64,000 nt of DNA from Paracoccus sp. S1E-3. Its GTDB lineage: Bacteria; Pseudomonadota; Alphaproteobacteria; Rhodobacterales; Rhodobacteraceae. How positions within the stretch are numbered: position 1 is the first letter of the stretch; each line of letters starts with the position of its first letter. Positions 50,675 through 60,587 of the stretch are shown here, one piece after another. The notes below the pieces were generated by a model. It saw only the letters and a program-made list of their open reading frames with translations, did not search any database and was not told the origin of the DNA. Made by a program: the position numbers and the translations under genes. The stretch covers positions 62,001 to 126,000 of the forward strand of contig NZ_JACEMU010000004.1 in NCBI RefSeq assembly GCF_013868135.1, given 5' to 3'.

Positions 50675-52249
50675 TTACAGGAACTTGCCGGGCAGTTTCG
50701 GGCGATACATGAACAGCGTCGCCAGCGAGGTCAGGACAAGGGTCACCCCCAGCACCAGGAACATGTCGGCATAGGCCAGCACAAATGCCTCGCGTTGGAC
50801 GGTGCCGGCCAGCATTGCCGTGGCGCGGCCGGTCGCGAGGACAGGGTCGACGGCCTGCGCCTCAAGCGTGCTGGCGGTGGCGTCGATGCGGCCCTGCACC
50901 ATCGCCGACCCGCTTTCGACATGCAGTCCCAGCAGCGCGGAATGCAGCTGTTCCTGCTTGCGGGTGAAGGTCGCCACCAGCGCCAGTCCCAGCGCCGACG
51001 ACACAGTGCGGGTGATATGGACCAGCGAGGCGATCCACGGGATTTCGCGGACGGTGATCTCTTCGGTCATCAGCACCATCAGTGGCACGGCGATGAAGGG
51101 CGCCGCGACCGATTGGACCAGCAGCGCCGGCAGGAATTGCGCGCCCGTCCACAGATGTGTCAGATCGGTCAGCATCAGTGTCCCGGCCCCGAACAGCAGC
51201 AGGCCGAAGGCGACCAGGTTGCGCGGATCAAGCCGATAGATCAGCCAGGCCACGAAGGGCGTCAGGATGATCTGCGGCAGGGCCGAGACCCAGAACATGG
51301 TGCCGCTTTCCAGCGCGCGGAAGCCCTGAACGCGGATCAGATATTGTGGGATCAGGTAGGCCGAGCTCATCAGCCCGATTCGCATGACGAACATCACCAG
51401 CAGGCTCAGCCCGATATTGTCGCGGGCCAGCAGGCGGGGGCTGACGACGGGGTCGTTGTGGCGCAGAGCATGGATCAGATAGGCCGCCAGCAGGAATCCG
51501 GCAGCGGCCAGCAGTCCCACGATCAGGCCCGAGCCGAACCAGTCCAGCCGGTTGCCCTGGTCCAGTGCCGTCACCAGCGCCGCCAACCCCAGCGACAGCG
51601 CCAGCAGCCCGAAGCCGTCATGGCGGCGGAAGCGCAGGAACTTGATCGGATCATTGGCCAGCCCGTAGGCACCCGCCAACAGCGTCAGGCTGCCCGGAAT
51701 GACGTTGATCCAGAACAGATATTCCCATGACAGGTGGAACATGATCCAGCCCTCGATACTGGCGGCGACGGCCGGGGTCAGCGACGACACCAAGGCATAG
51801 AAGGACAGCGCGTAGATCCGCAGCGGCTGCGGCATGTGGCGCATGACCACCGCATAGGCCATCGGCATCAGGATCCCGGCGCTGAGGCCCCGAATGGCCT
51901 GAATGGCGATCAGTACCTGAAGGTTCGGGCTGAACGGCGCCAGAAACGAGGCCATGGTGAAGATCAGCGAGCCGATCAGCACCCCTCGCGCCGGCGACAG
52001 GATCGAGCGCAGCCAGACCGCCGAGGGGATCGCGGCCACCTCGGCCACGACATAGGCGGTGGTCAGCCAGCTGGCCTCGTCCATGCCGACGCCAAGGGCG
52101 CCCCGAATGTCGGCAAGCCCGATATCGGTCAGGCGCGAATTCAGAAGCGAGGTCAGCGTGCCCAGCAGAACCGCGCCAACACCGATCAGGGCGCGCAGGT
52201 CGGGCAGCTTGATGGCGGGGGGCGCTGCTGTGGCGGTCGTCGCGGACAT
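50675..52249 (-). CDS. DHA2 family multidrug MFS transporter (EmrB-like)
   Basis: The 524-residue protein shows about 14 hydrophobic segments and the DHA2 pattern LTTAYVVAEVAAIP after the first segments, with a long C-terminal loop (GRIDATASTLEAQA) before the last segment. With the adjacent membrane-fusion gene it forms an EmrAB-type pump exporting hydrophobic compounds. The start at 52249 has GGAG nine bases upstream; a Met five codons earlier would put the Shine-Dalgarno directly against the start. Confidence 0.9.
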   Translation of the reverse strand: MSATTATAAPPAIKLPDLRALIGVGAVLLGTLTSLLNSRLTDIGLADIRGALGVGMDEASWLTTAYVVAEVAAIPSAVWLRSILSPARGVLIGSLIFTMASFLAPFSPNLQVLIAIQAIRGLSAGILMPMAYAVVMRHMPQPLRIYALSFYALVSSLTPAVAASIEGWIMFHLSWEYLFWINVIPGSLTLLAGAYGLANDPIKFLRFRRHDGFGLLALSLGLAALVTALDQGNRLDWFGSGLIVGLLAAAGFLLAAYLIHALRHNDPVVSPRLLARDNIGLSLLVMFVMRIGLMSSAYLIPQYLIRVQGFRALESGTMFWVSALPQIILTPFVAWLIYRLDPRNLVAFGLLLFGAGTLMLTDLTHLWTGAQFLPALLVQSVAAPFIAVPLMVLMTEEITVREIPWIASLVHITRTVSSALGLALVATFTRKQEQLHSALLGLHVESGSAMVQGRIDATASTLEAQAVDPVLATGRATAMLAGTVQREAFVLAYADMFLVLGVTLVLTSLATLFMYRPKLPGKFL

Positions 52250-52304
52250 GACATGGTTCTCCATCCCTCTGCCGCCTGTCATCGGGACAGGCGGCGGTTT
52301 CGGA

Positions 52305-53453
52305 TCAGCGGATCTGGGCCAGTTGCGTATCTGCGCTGGCGTCGCGGTCGGTATGGACGGTCGCCTCGACTGACATGCCGGGGCGCAGCAGGCCTTCCAG
52401 CTCGGGGTCGCGGTCCAGAGCGATGCGGACACTGACGCGTTGCGCAATCTTGGTGAAATTGCCGGTGGCATTGTCGGCCGGCAGCAGGCTGAAGACCGAT
52501 CCGGTCGCCGGGGCCAGCCGCTCGACATGACCCGTCAGAACCTTGCCGGGGAAGGTATCGACCTGCACGCTGACAGCCTGACCGGGCCGCACCTTGGCCA
52601 GCTGGGTTTCCTTGAAATTCGCGGTCACATACAGATCCGCCATCGGCACAACCGAAACCAGCTGCGAACCGGCGCGAACATATTGCCCCTCGCGCACGCC
52701 GCTGACACCGACGACGCCATCGATCGGGGCGGTGATCCGGGTCCGATCCAGCTCGATCTCGGCCAGCTTCAACGCGGCGGCGCGGCTGCTGCGTTCGGCC
52801 TCGGCCTGCTCGGCCTGGGTGGCCAGCACGTTCAGCTGCTCGCGCGCGGCGGCGATCGCGGCCTGCTGTTCGACGATGGTTGCCTCGATCCGCTTCATGT
52901 CAGCCACCGCGGCTTCCAGTTTCTGTCCGCTGGCCCAGCCGCCCTGCTTCAGCGTCGTCTGGCGCTGGTTCTCGCTGTCGATCCGCTCGCGGTCGGCCTC
53001 CAGCGCGGCAAGGCCGGCCTCGGCCTGTTCGATCACGCGATGCTGCAGAACGATCTGGCTTTCGATGTTGTGAATTGCGGCCGCCGCCGAATCGGCGCCG
53101 GCCCGCGCCTGATCGACACGGGCCTGATATTCGGTCGGATCAATCTGCATCAGCAGGTCGCCCGCCTTGACCGCCTGATAATCCGCGACCGACAGGCGAG
53201 TGATGCGACCCTCGATCTCGGCGCTGATCGGCGTGGTATCGGCGTGCAGCATGGCATTGTTGGTGGTCTGGTTGGTCAGACCCGCGACCCAGCTGCCCCA
53301 GCCAAGCGGCACCACCACCGCAAGGCCGATCCCGGCCACGATCACCGAGGCCCGCGCAAGGGTCAGGTAAGCACGGCGGCGCGGTTTCCGGGTCGATGCC
53401 TGCGGCGCGGCAGCTTCGGGTTTGGGTAGGATATGGACGACCGGCTTGCTCAT
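52305..53453 (-). CDS. HlyD/EmrA-type membrane fusion protein
   Basis: The 382-residue protein has one N-terminal membrane anchor (about 40-60), the lipoyl half motif ITRLSVADYQAVKAGDLLMQID, a long coiled-coil hairpin (about 105-215) and the second lipoyl half RTRITAPIDGVVGV. It bridges the inner-membrane pump at 50675 to the outer membrane. AAGGAG lies eight bases before the ATG at 53453; a Met ten codons earlier is possible. Confidence 0.92.
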   Translation of the reverse strand: MSKPVVHILPKPEAAAPQASTRKPRRRAYLTLARASVIVAGIGLAVVVPLGWGSWVAGLTNQTTNNAMLHADTTPISAEIEGRITRLSVADYQAVKAGDLLMQIDPTEYQARVDQARAGADSAAAAIHNIESQIVLQHRVIEQAEAGLAALEADRERIDSENQRQTTLKQGGWASGQKLEAAVADMKRIEATIVEQQAAIAAAREQLNVLATQAEQAEAERSSRAAALKLAEIELDRTRITAPIDGVVGVSGVREGQYVRAGSQLVSVVPMADLYVTANFKETQLAKVRPGQAVSVQVDTFPGKVLTGHVERLAPATGSVFSLLPADNATGNFTKIAQRVSVRIALDRDPELEGLLRPGMSVEATVHTDRDASADTQLAQIR

Positions 53454-53542
53454 CGGATCGGCTCCTTGAAACGGACTGTTCATGGGGTGGGCTGTCTGCC
53501 TGCCCTGCTGTTGACACCGATATAGGCGAGGGGTTCACATGA

Positions 53543-53568
53543 TTGAAATGAATAGCTATGATTTGAAA
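53543..53568. promoter_or_regulatory. Candidate LysR-type operator of the efflux operon
   Basis: The 116-base divergent region is AT-rich and has TTGAAA at 53543-53548 and 53563-53568 (20 bases apart) around a perfect ATAGCTAT palindrome (53552-53559). This is a plausible site for the LysR protein encoded at 53570. Confidence 0.35.
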
Positions 53569-53569
53569 C

Positions 53570-54556
53570 ATGAATAACATTCATGCAGCTGACCTGAACC
53601 TGATCCGCGTTTTCGACGCCCTGATGGAGGAGCGGAGCGTGACCCGCGCGGGCGACAGGCTGGGCCTCAGCCAGTCGGCGATCAGCCACGCGCTGGCCAA
53701 GCTGCGGCTGTTGACCGGGGACGAGCTGTTCGTGCGCGGCCCGCAAGGCATGCACCCAACGCCCCGCGCGATGGAACTGGCGCTTCCCCTGCGCGGCGCG
53801 CTGGCGCAGATCTCGACCGCGCTGTCGGCGCCGCGCTTCGATCCGGCCACCTCGGATATGACTTTTGTGGTGGCGACATCGGATTTCTTCATCGGCGGGC
53901 TGTTTCCGCAGGTCATCGCCCGCATCCGGTCCGAGGCACCGCAGGTCAGGCTGTGGCTGCGGATGTTCAACGACCTGAACCTGGTTGAGGAGCTGGACCG
54001 CGGCACGCTGCACCTTGTCGTGGGCGCCTTCGGCCGCATCCCCAGCCGCTATCGGCGCGAGCCGCTGGCCCCGGTCGAGATGGTCTGGATCATGCGCCGG
54101 GATCATCCGGCTGCATCGGCGCCGCTGACGCTGGAGACGCTGGGCCGCTATCCGCATGTCGATATCCTGCTGTCGGGGCGTGCCGTGGCCGAGGCGTCCG
54201 CGATGCAGGATCAGGAGGGGCTGGAGCGCGCCTTCGTCACCAGTGACCCGACGCAGTTGGAAACGCTGTTGCGCGAGGCTGGCATGACCCGCCGGGTCGG
54301 CGCCACCGTGCCGTTGATTCTGGCCGCGCCACCCCTGGTGGCCGCCACGGACATGATCGCGCTGGTGCCGCGCAGCGCGGCGGAAACCTACCGCAAGACC
54401 CATGGTCTTGCCCTGTTCGAAAGTCCCGTTCCGCGCCCGCCCACGCAGATCGACATGCTGTCGCACAACACCTATGGCGCCCATCCCGCCGTCGCCTGGC
54501 TGCGCGAGACGCTGCTCGAGGTGGTGCGTGAGCAGGACAGGCGCGACGTTCCGTAA
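53570..54556 (+). CDS. LysR family transcriptional regulator
   Basis: The 328-residue protein has a LysR winged helix (LNLIRVFDALMEERSVTRAGDRLGLSQSAISHALAKL, residues 9-45) and a NodD/LinR-type effector domain with FVVATSDF and a C-terminal WLRETL. It is divergent from the efflux pair across a short region with repeat elements and probably regulates it. Effector unknown. Confidence 0.9.
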   Translation: MNNIHAADLNLIRVFDALMEERSVTRAGDRLGLSQSAISHALAKLRLLTGDELFVRGPQGMHPTPRAMELALPLRGALAQISTALSAPRFDPATSDMTFVVATSDFFIGGLFPQVIARIRSEAPQVRLWLRMFNDLNLVEELDRGTLHLVVGAFGRIPSRYRREPLAPVEMVWIMRRDHPAASAPLTLETLGRYPHVDILLSGRAVAEASAMQDQEGLERAFVTSDPTQLETLLREAGMTRRVGATVPLILAAPPLVAATDMIALVPRSAAETYRKTHGLALFESPVPRPPTQIDMLSHNTYGAHPAVAWLRETLLEVVREQDRRDVP

Positions 54557-54799
54557 GGAGGTTTGGGGCGCGCCAGCGGCATGGATGGTCGATGCAGGAT
54601 TTTCGCGGTAGCGGCGGTTTGCGACCGATCAGTTGGCAGGTCCGGGAAGGTCGGGGAAGATCACCGAACGGAGCAGATGCACAACGCGCAGGAGCCGATT
54701 CAGCGGATCCGCCACGCTATGCAGCTTTCCGGCAATGATGCGGGCCTCGGCCAGGATCTTGTGGGAATGGCAGGTAAAGTCTTGCTGCGAGGTAGAGGA

Positions 54800-54889
54800 T
54801 GGCGGAGACGAAGGGATTCGAACCCTCGATACCGTTTCCGGTATGCACCCTTAGCAGGGGTGTGCCTTCGACCACTCGGCCACATCTCC
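54800..54889 (-). tRNA. tRNA-Ser (anticodon GCT)
   Basis: Read on the minus strand from 54889, the 7-bp acceptor stem GGAGATG pairs with CGTCTCC, followed by a G discriminator and an encoded CCA. The D arm contains CCGAGTGG, the anticodon loop is CTGCTAA with GCT at 54855-54853, the long variable arm pairs around CATACCGGAAACGGTAT, and the T arm reads GGTTCGAATCC. The 90-base length and long variable arm are typical for serine. Confidence 0.97.
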
Positions 54890-54955
54890 GCCGACGCGTT
54901 TAGCAGCGGGGAAGGCAGGTTCACAAGCGGAAAATGCCGCAGGCGCCGCGGTTCT

Positions 54956-55825
54956 TCAGGCGACGCGGATCAGCAGCGCCACGCCCGCCACAATCAGAAC
55001 CATTCCAAGGATCTGGCGCGCGCTCGCGCCTTCGCGGAACAGCCGGGCGGACAGGATCTGGGCGAAGAAGACCTCGACAAGCGCCAGGGTGCGCACATTC
55101 GCGGCCGAGGTCAGCGCAAAGCCGATGAACCAGAACAGCGAGGCGAACGCCCCAAGCGCGCCAGCCGCCAGCGAGACCCGCCAGCTGCGGGCGATGGCGC
55201 GCAGGGTGTGGGGTTCGCGCAGGATCAGCCACAGCAGCATTGCCGCCGATTGCATCGCCAGCGCGATCACCAGCACGACCGCGGCGCGCAGCAACGCCTC
55301 GCCCTCCGGCAGGGCCAGGATGGCGCCGCGAAAGCCGATGGCGGACAGGCCGAACAGCGCGCCGGCGGCGATGCCTGTGGCCACCGTCCTTGATCGGGCG
55401 CGCGACCAGTCGGCGCCCGACATCAGGACCACGCCCAGCACCGCAAGCGAGATCGCGGCGAGACGCGCCAGCCCGAGCGGTTCGGCCAGAAACAGCGCGC
55501 CGAAGATGGCGAGCGTGACCGGCTCGGTCTTCATCAGGGCGGTGGCCACGCCAAAGCCCTGTCCGCGCATCGTCACCAGCATGAAGGCGGTGGCGGCGAT
55601 CTGGGCGCCCGCGCCAAGCGCCGCCCAGATCAGCGTGTCGGGGCCGATGGTGGGCAGGCCCGTGCGCGATGCCAGCACGGCCAGAAACAGCGCCGCGAAG
55701 GGCAGCCCGAAGATGAAGCGCACGGCGGTTGCCCCGATCGTGCCGATCTGGCCGGTCAGTCCGGCCTGCGCGGCGTTGCGCCCGGTCTGGGCCGCCGCCG
55801 CGATCAGGGTGGCGAGGATCCACAT
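54956..55825 (-). CDS. EamA/DMT family transporter
   Basis: The 289-residue protein has about ten hydrophobic segments in two EamA repeats (roughly 1-140 and 150-289). The small-residue-rich helices and the C-terminal FFAQILSARLFREGASARQILGM are typical of drug/metabolite transporters. It ends just upstream of the tRNA and starts 6 bases after hemE, so it may be co-transcribed with hemE. Substrate cannot be inferred. Confidence 0.87.
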   Translation of the reverse strand: MWILATLIAAAAQTGRNAAQAGLTGQIGTIGATAVRFIFGLPFAALFLAVLASRTGLPTIGPDTLIWAALGAGAQIAATAFMLVTMRGQGFGVATALMKTEPVTLAIFGALFLAEPLGLARLAAISLAVLGVVLMSGADWSRARSRTVATGIAAGALFGLSAIGFRGAILALPEGEALLRAAVVLVIALAMQSAAMLLWLILREPHTLRAIARSWRVSLAAGALGAFASLFWFIGFALTSAANVRTLALVEVFFAQILSARLFREGASARQILGMVLIVAGVALLIRVA

Positions 55826-55830
55826 CGGGC

Positions 55831-56859
55831 TCAGCCCTTGCGGACCGTTTCGATCATCAGGGCCACATGATCGGGATCGGCATCCGGGGTGATGCCATGA
55901 CCGAGGTTGAAGATATGCGGGCCGCCCCGGAAAGCCTCGACGATGCGGCGGGTCTCGGCGACCAGTTCGGGGCCGCCGGTGACCATATGGCGCGGGTCCA
56001 GATTGCCCTGAACGCAGCCATCCTTCTGCACATGCGCCGCCGCCCAGGCCGCATCGACCGAATTGTCAAGGGCCACGGCATCGGCGCCGGTGGCGCGGGC
56101 AAAGCCTTCATAGCGGGGGCCGGCCTCGCGCGGGAAGGCGATGACGGGAATGCCAGGATGGCGCGCTTTCAGCGCTGCGATGATGCGGGCGGCAGGGGCG
56201 AGCGCGAAATCATCGAAATCCCGGCCTTTCAGGCTGCCCGCCCAGCTGTCGAACAGTTTTACCACCTCGGCCCCCGCCTCGATCTGGGCCGAGAGGTATT
56301 CGATGGTCGCATCGGTAATCCGGTCGATCAGCGCGGCGAAGGCCATGCGGTCGGCATCCTTCATCGCGTGGGCCGGCCCCTGATCCTTGGTGCCGCGACC
56401 GGCGACCATGTAGGTGGCCACCGTCCAGGGCGCGCCGGCAAAGCCGATCAGCGTGGTGTCGCGGGGCAATTCGCGCGACAGAATCCGCAGCGTTTCATAG
56501 ACCGGCGACAGCCTGTCATGGATCGCATCCACCGGTTTCAGGGCGGCGACGCCGGACGCGTCGGTGATGGTCGACAGGCGCGGGCCCTCGCCGGTGACGA
56601 ACCACAGATCGGCGCCGAGCGCCTGCGGGACCAGCAGAATGTCGGCGAACAGGATCGCCGCGTCGAAACCATAGCGGCGGATCGGCTGCAGCGTGACCTC
56701 GGCGGCGAGATCCGGGGTGTAGCACAGCGACAGGAAATCGCCCGCCTGCGCCCGCGTGGCGCGATATTCGGGCAGATAGCGGCCCGCCTGGCGCATCATC
56801 CAGATCGGCGGAGTGGGCAGGGTCTCGCCCGCCAGGGCGCGCAGGATCGTCTTGGTCAT
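55831..56859 (-). CDS. hemE: Uroporphyrinogen decarboxylase
   Basis: The 342-residue protein has [16 protein letters not shown] near residue 19, the HemE signature, then [28 protein letters not shown] and VKLFDSWAG, with [14 protein letters not shown] at the C-terminal end. It decarboxylates uroporphyrinogen III to coproporphyrinogen III. It is divergent from hemC. Confidence 0.97.
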   Translation of the reverse strand: MTKTILRALAGETLPTPPIWMMRQAGRYLPEYRATRAQAGDFLSLCYTPDLAAEVTLQPIRRYGFDAAILFADILLVPQALGADLWFVTGEGPRLSTITDASGVAALKPVDAIHDRLSPVYETLRILSRELPRDTTLIGFAGAPWTVATYMVAGRGTKDQGPAHAMKDADRMAFAALIDRITDATIEYLSAQIEAGAEVVKLFDSWAGSLKGRDFDDFALAPAARIIAALKARHPGIPVIAFPREAGPRYEGFARATGADAVALDNSVDAAWAAAHVQKDGCVQGNLDPRHMVTGGPELVAETRRIVEAFRGGPHIFNLGHGITPDADPDHVALMIETVRKG

Positions 56860-56878
56860 CGCGGTCTCCTTCGCGGCC

Positions 56879-56929
56879 TTTCACCGCAGGGGCGCGCCCA
56901 TTGTCAAGTCTTCGCCGCGTCGCTATGCC
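56879..56929. promoter_or_regulatory. Divergent hemE/hemC promoters sharing a -35 region
   Basis: For hemC, TTGTCA (56901-56906) and TATGCC (56924-56929) are 17 bases apart, which puts the transcript start close to the ATG at 56936. For hemE, TTGACA on the minus strand (56907-56902) and GTGAAA (56884-56879) are also 17 apart. The two -35 boxes overlap in TTGTCAA. Confidence 0.4.
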
Positions 56930-56935
56930 TTCCAC

Positions 56936-57913
56936 ATGACACAATGGCCGACCCCTGAGAGCACCCTGAAAATCGGCACGCGCGGATCGCCTCTGGCGCT
57001 GGCGCAGGCTTATGAGACGCGCGACCGGCTGATGCTGGCCCACGGTTTGCCCGAAGCGGCGTTCGAGATCGTGGTCATCAAGACCACCGGCGACCGCATT
57101 CTGGACCGCCCCCTGAAGGAGATCGGCGGCAAGGGCCTGTTCACCCGCGAAATCGAGGATGCGCTGCTGGACGGCGCCATCGACATCGCCGTCCATTCGA
57201 TGAAGGACATGCCGGTCCTGCAGCCCGATGGGCTGGTCATCGACTGCTATCTGCCGCGCCAGGACGTGCGCGACGCCTTTGTCAGCCCCGATTTCGCCTC
57301 CATCGCCGATCTGCCGCAGGGCGCCGTGGTCGGCAGTTCCAGCCTGCGGCGCCGGGCCCAGCTTGCGCATCGGCGCCCCGATCTGGTGCTGGTCGAGTTT
57401 CGCGGCAATGTGCAGACCCGGATGCAGAAGCTGGCGGACGGCGTGGCGCAGGCGACCTTTCTCGCCATGGCCGGGCTGACCCGGCTGGGCCGGCTGGACG
57501 TGGTGCGCAGCGAGATCCCGACCGATGAAATGCTGCCCGCGGTCGCCCAGGGCGCCATCGGGATCGAGCGCCGGCGCGACGATGCGAGGACCGGCCCGCT
57601 GCTGGCGGCGATCAATGACGCCGACACCACCTTGCGCATCGATGCCGAGCGGGCCTTTCTGGCCCAGCTGGACGGGTCCTGCCAGACCCCGATTGCCGGG
57701 CTGGCCGAATTGCGCGGCGACCGGCTGACCCTGCGCGGGGAGTTGATCCTGCCCGACGGTTCGGCCGTCTTCGCGAGCCTTCGCGAGGGGCTGGCGGCGG
57801 ATGGCCCGGCCATGGGTCGCGATCTGGCCGATGAATTGCGCGCACGTGCGCCGGCGGATTTCTTCGACCTGTTCGGCAGCGCGGGCGAGCGCGGCTCGCC
57901 GCCGTTGACATAG
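56936..57913 (+). CDS. hemC: Hydroxymethylbilane synthase
   Basis: The 325-residue protein has LKIGTRGSPLALAQA at the start, IGGKGLFTREIEDALLDGAIDIAVHSMKD, GSSSLRRRAQL and the dipyrromethane cofactor cysteine in LDGSCQTPIAG (Cys 249). It polymerises four porphobilinogens. The start at 56936 gives the family N-terminus and a very short or absent leader given the predicted promoter. Confidence 0.96.
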   Translation: MTQWPTPESTLKIGTRGSPLALAQAYETRDRLMLAHGLPEAAFEIVVIKTTGDRILDRPLKEIGGKGLFTREIEDALLDGAIDIAVHSMKDMPVLQPDGLVIDCYLPRQDVRDAFVSPDFASIADLPQGAVVGSSSLRRRAQLAHRRPDLVLVEFRGNVQTRMQKLADGVAQATFLAMAGLTRLGRLDVVRSEIPTDEMLPAVAQGAIGIERRRDDARTGPLLAAINDADTTLRIDAERAFLAQLDGSCQTPIAGLAELRGDRLTLRGELILPDGSAVFASLREGLAADGPAMGRDLADELRARAPADFFDLFGSAGERGSPPLT

Positions 57914-57920
57914 GCGCATC

Positions 57921-58514
57921 ATGGCGCGCACGCTGGGTTCCCGTGCCGAGGTGACTGGCCCGCTGATCCGCGCCGTGGCCCTGCGCCTGTTCGCCCGCCA
58001 CGGCTATGCCGCCGTCTCCATGCGCCAGATCGCGGCCGAAGTCGGCGTGCAGGTGGGCACCATCTATGCCTATACCGAGGACAAGCAGGCGCTGCTGGCC
58101 GATCTGCTGAGCACCCATATGGAGATGATCCTGGCGGCGTGGCGGGACGATTCCCAGGCCCCGCCGCTGACCCGGCTGGACCGTTTCGTGGACTTCCATA
58201 TCGACATGAGTCTCGATCATCCCGACGGTGTGTTCCTGTCCTATATGGAACTGCGCAATCTCAGTCCCGACAATCTGGCGCTCATCACCGGCTTGCGGCG
58301 GCGCTACGAGCGCGGGCTGCAGGCAATCCTCGATGCAGGGGTGGTTTCGGGCCAGATGCGGATCGAGGACACCCGGCTGACACGGATGGCGCTGATCGGC
58401 ATGCTGACCTCGGTGACGAACTGGTATCGCGACGGCGGGCGTCTGGACCGCGACCAGCTGCACCACTACTATCGGGGTCTCGTCCGCGGCGCGGTCGGCG
58501 CGGCCGAGCGCTGA
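57921..58514 (+). CDS. TetR/AcrR family regulator
   Basis: The 197-residue protein has a TetR helix-turn-helix (ALRLFARHGYAAVSMRQIAAEVGVQVGTIYAYTEDKQALL, residues 20-58) and a helical ligand domain. It follows hemC by 7 bases and may be co-transcribed with it. The target is unknown. Confidence 0.87.
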   Translation: MARTLGSRAEVTGPLIRAVALRLFARHGYAAVSMRQIAAEVGVQVGTIYAYTEDKQALLADLLSTHMEMILAAWRDDSQAPPLTRLDRFVDFHIDMSLDHPDGVFLSYMELRNLSPDNLALITGLRRRYERGLQAILDAGVVSGQMRIEDTRLTRMALIGMLTSVTNWYRDGGRLDRDQLHHYYRGLVRGAVGAAER

Positions 58515-58559
58515 TCGAACGCACTTGCCCCCGCCCCACCGGACGCCGATATAAAGCCC

Positions 58560-60464
58560 ATGTCGATCTCGCCCACCTTTCTGGATGAACTGCGCGCCCG
58601 CGTTCCGGTCAGCCGGATTGTCGGGCGGAAGGTGACATGGGATCTGCGCCGATCCAATCAGGCCAAGGGCGACTGGTGGGCACCCTGTCCGTTTCACGGC
58701 GAAAAAACCGCGTCCTTTCATGTCGATGACCAGAAAGGCTTCTATTACTGCTTCGGTTGCCACGCCAAGGGCGACGCGCTGACCTTCCTGCGCGAGGCCG
58801 AGGGGCTGGATTTCATCGAAGCGGTGAAGGTGCTGGCCGCCGAGGCCGGCCTGCCGATGCCCGAACGCGAGCCGGGCGAGCGTCAGCGCGCCGATCGCCG
58901 CGACGTTCTGGTCGAGGCGATGGAGGCGGCGACCCGGCATTACCGGATGCAGCTGTCGACCGGGCAGGGGACGGCGGCGCGCGACTATCTGACCCGGCGC
59001 GGCCTCGATCAGGCGGCGATCGACCGGTTCGAGCTGGGCTTCGCGCCGGACGCGCGTCAGGGTCTGTTTCACGCCCTGCGCGAAAAGGGGATGCCGCCCG
59101 AGGTGATCGTCGATGCGGGTCTGGCCGCCAGGCCCGATGATGGCGGCGCGCCCTTTGATCGCTTTCGGGGCCGCATCATTTTCCCGATCCGCGATGCGCG
59201 CGGCCGCGCCATCGCCTTCGGGGGCCGCGCCATGGACCCGAATGCGCGGGCCAAATATCTCAACAGCCCCGAAACCCCGCTGTTCGACAAGGGGCGCAAC
59301 CTTTACAACCTCGCGCCCGCGCGGGCGGCGGTGGCCAAGGGCGCACCGCTGATCGTGGCCGAGGGCTATATGGATGTGATCGCGCTGGTGCTGGCGGGGT
59401 TCGAAGGCGCGGTTGCCCCCTTGGGCACCGCGATCACCGAGGATCAGTTGCGCCTGATGTGGCGGATCTCGCCCGAGCCGGTGATCATGCTGGACGGCGA
59501 TGCCGCCGGTCAACGCGCGGCGCTGCGACTGATTGATCTGGCGCTGCCGATGACCGGACCGGGGCAGGCGCTGCGTTTTGCGGTGCTGCCGGCCGGGCAG
59601 GACCCCGACGATCTGATCCGCGCGCAGGGGGCAGGGGCCATGCAGGCGGTGCTGGACGCGGCCCGCCCGCTGGTCGATCTTTTGTGGCAGCGCGAGACCG
59701 AGGGCCGCGATTTCGACAGTCCCGAACGCCGCGCGGCGCTGGACACCAGCCTGCGCAAGGCCATCGCTGTGATCCCCGACGAGACGACGCGCAACCACTA
59801 TACCGCCGCTTTGAAGGAGCGCCGCTATGCGCTGTTCGGCGGCCGGCGCGGCGCCGGGCGCCTGACCCCCGGCCCCCGCGACACCCGCAATCCGCTGGGC
59901 CGACGCGGCCAGCCGGAACCGGCGCGCGCGCAGACGCGGGCGACGCCGCTCGGGCAGCAGGATGCGGGCGACGCCACGCTGGAGGCGATGGTGCTGGCGC
60001 TGTGCGCGGCCTATCCGGGCATCGCGCACCGGGTCGAATCGCGCATGGAACTGCTGGCCCCGACCGACGCGGGGCGGGCGGCGCTGTGCCACGATCTGCT
60101 GGCCGGCGCGGACAGCGAGCCGGGGCGGGCGGCCCTTGCGCGGATCATGGAGGATGCCTACGTCAAGGCCTCGCCGCTGATCCGCCAGCCTGACGATGCC
60201 GAGAAGGCCGCAGTGGTGCTGGCCAATATCCTCGACAAGATCGAAGCCCGCCGCGCTGCACTGGCCGAACTGGCCCGCGCCGAGGCAGAGATCCAGGGTC
60301 TGGTCGATGAAGGCCTGACCTGGCGGATGAGCGAATCCGCACGCGCCCGACACCGGGCCGAAAGTCCGCAGATCGAAGACAGTGCGGACATGAACGAAGA
60401 CCGCAGCGCGCTTTCCGCGCGTCTTGCTTCTTATTTCGACACCAAGCGCGACAAGCGCGGGTGA
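58560..60464 (+). CDS. dnaG: DNA primase
   Basis: The 634-residue protein has the N-terminal zinc-binding domain (CPFHGEKTASF and YYCFGCHAKGD, residues 40-70), the TOPRIM core with LIVAEGYMDVIAL and MLDGDAAGQRAA, and a variable C-terminal DnaB-interaction region. It makes RNA primers for replication. As in many alphaproteobacteria it precedes rpoD without rpsU between them. Confidence 0.97.
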   Translation: MSISPTFLDELRARVPVSRIVGRKVTWDLRRSNQAKGDWWAPCPFHGEKTASFHVDDQKGFYYCFGCHAKGDALTFLREAEGLDFIEAVKVLAAEAGLPMPEREPGERQRADRRDVLVEAMEAATRHYRMQLSTGQGTAARDYLTRRGLDQAAIDRFELGFAPDARQGLFHALREKGMPPEVIVDAGLAARPDDGGAPFDRFRGRIIFPIRDARGRAIAFGGRAMDPNARAKYLNSPETPLFDKGRNLYNLAPARAAVAKGAPLIVAEGYMDVIALVLAGFEGAVAPLGTAITEDQLRLMWRISPEPVIMLDGDAAGQRAALRLIDLALPMTGPGQALRFAVLPAGQDPDDLIRAQGAGAMQAVLDAARPLVDLLWQRETEGRDFDSPERRAALDTSLRKAIAVIPDETTRNHYTAALKERRYALFGGRRGAGRLTPGPRDTRNPLGRRGQPEPARAQTRATPLGQQDAGDATLEAMVLALCAAYPGIAHRVESRMELLAPTDAGRAALCHDLLAGADSEPGRAALARIMEDAYVKASPLIRQPDDAEKAAVVLANILDKIEARRAALAELARAEAEIQGLVDEGLTWRMSESARARHRAESPQIEDSADMNEDRSALSARLASYFDTKRDKRG

Positions 60465-60502
60465 TTCGGGGCCGTTTCGCCAATTTGCGAATCGCCCGGC
60501 CT

Positions 60503-60530
60503 TTGAACCCCGCGCGCATCTTGTCTACAA
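60503..60530 (+). promoter_or_regulatory. Candidate rpoD promoter
   Basis: TTGAAC (60503-60508) and CTACAA (60525-60530) are 16 bases apart in the 123-base gap between dnaG and rpoD. The predicted start is about 50 bases before the rpoD ATG. Confidence 0.35.
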
Positions 60531-60587
60531 CGGTGCCGATCCCCATCTGATTCGGGCCAACCGAATCACTCCGCTGACAGGACGACC

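Noticed and set aside
49412..51730. 772-residue open frame on the plus strand
   Set aside because: Antisense to preT and the MFS pump; composition typical of a shadow frame.
57612..60353. 913-residue open frame on the minus strand
   Set aside because: Antisense to hemC, the TetR gene and dnaG, all with strong motifs.
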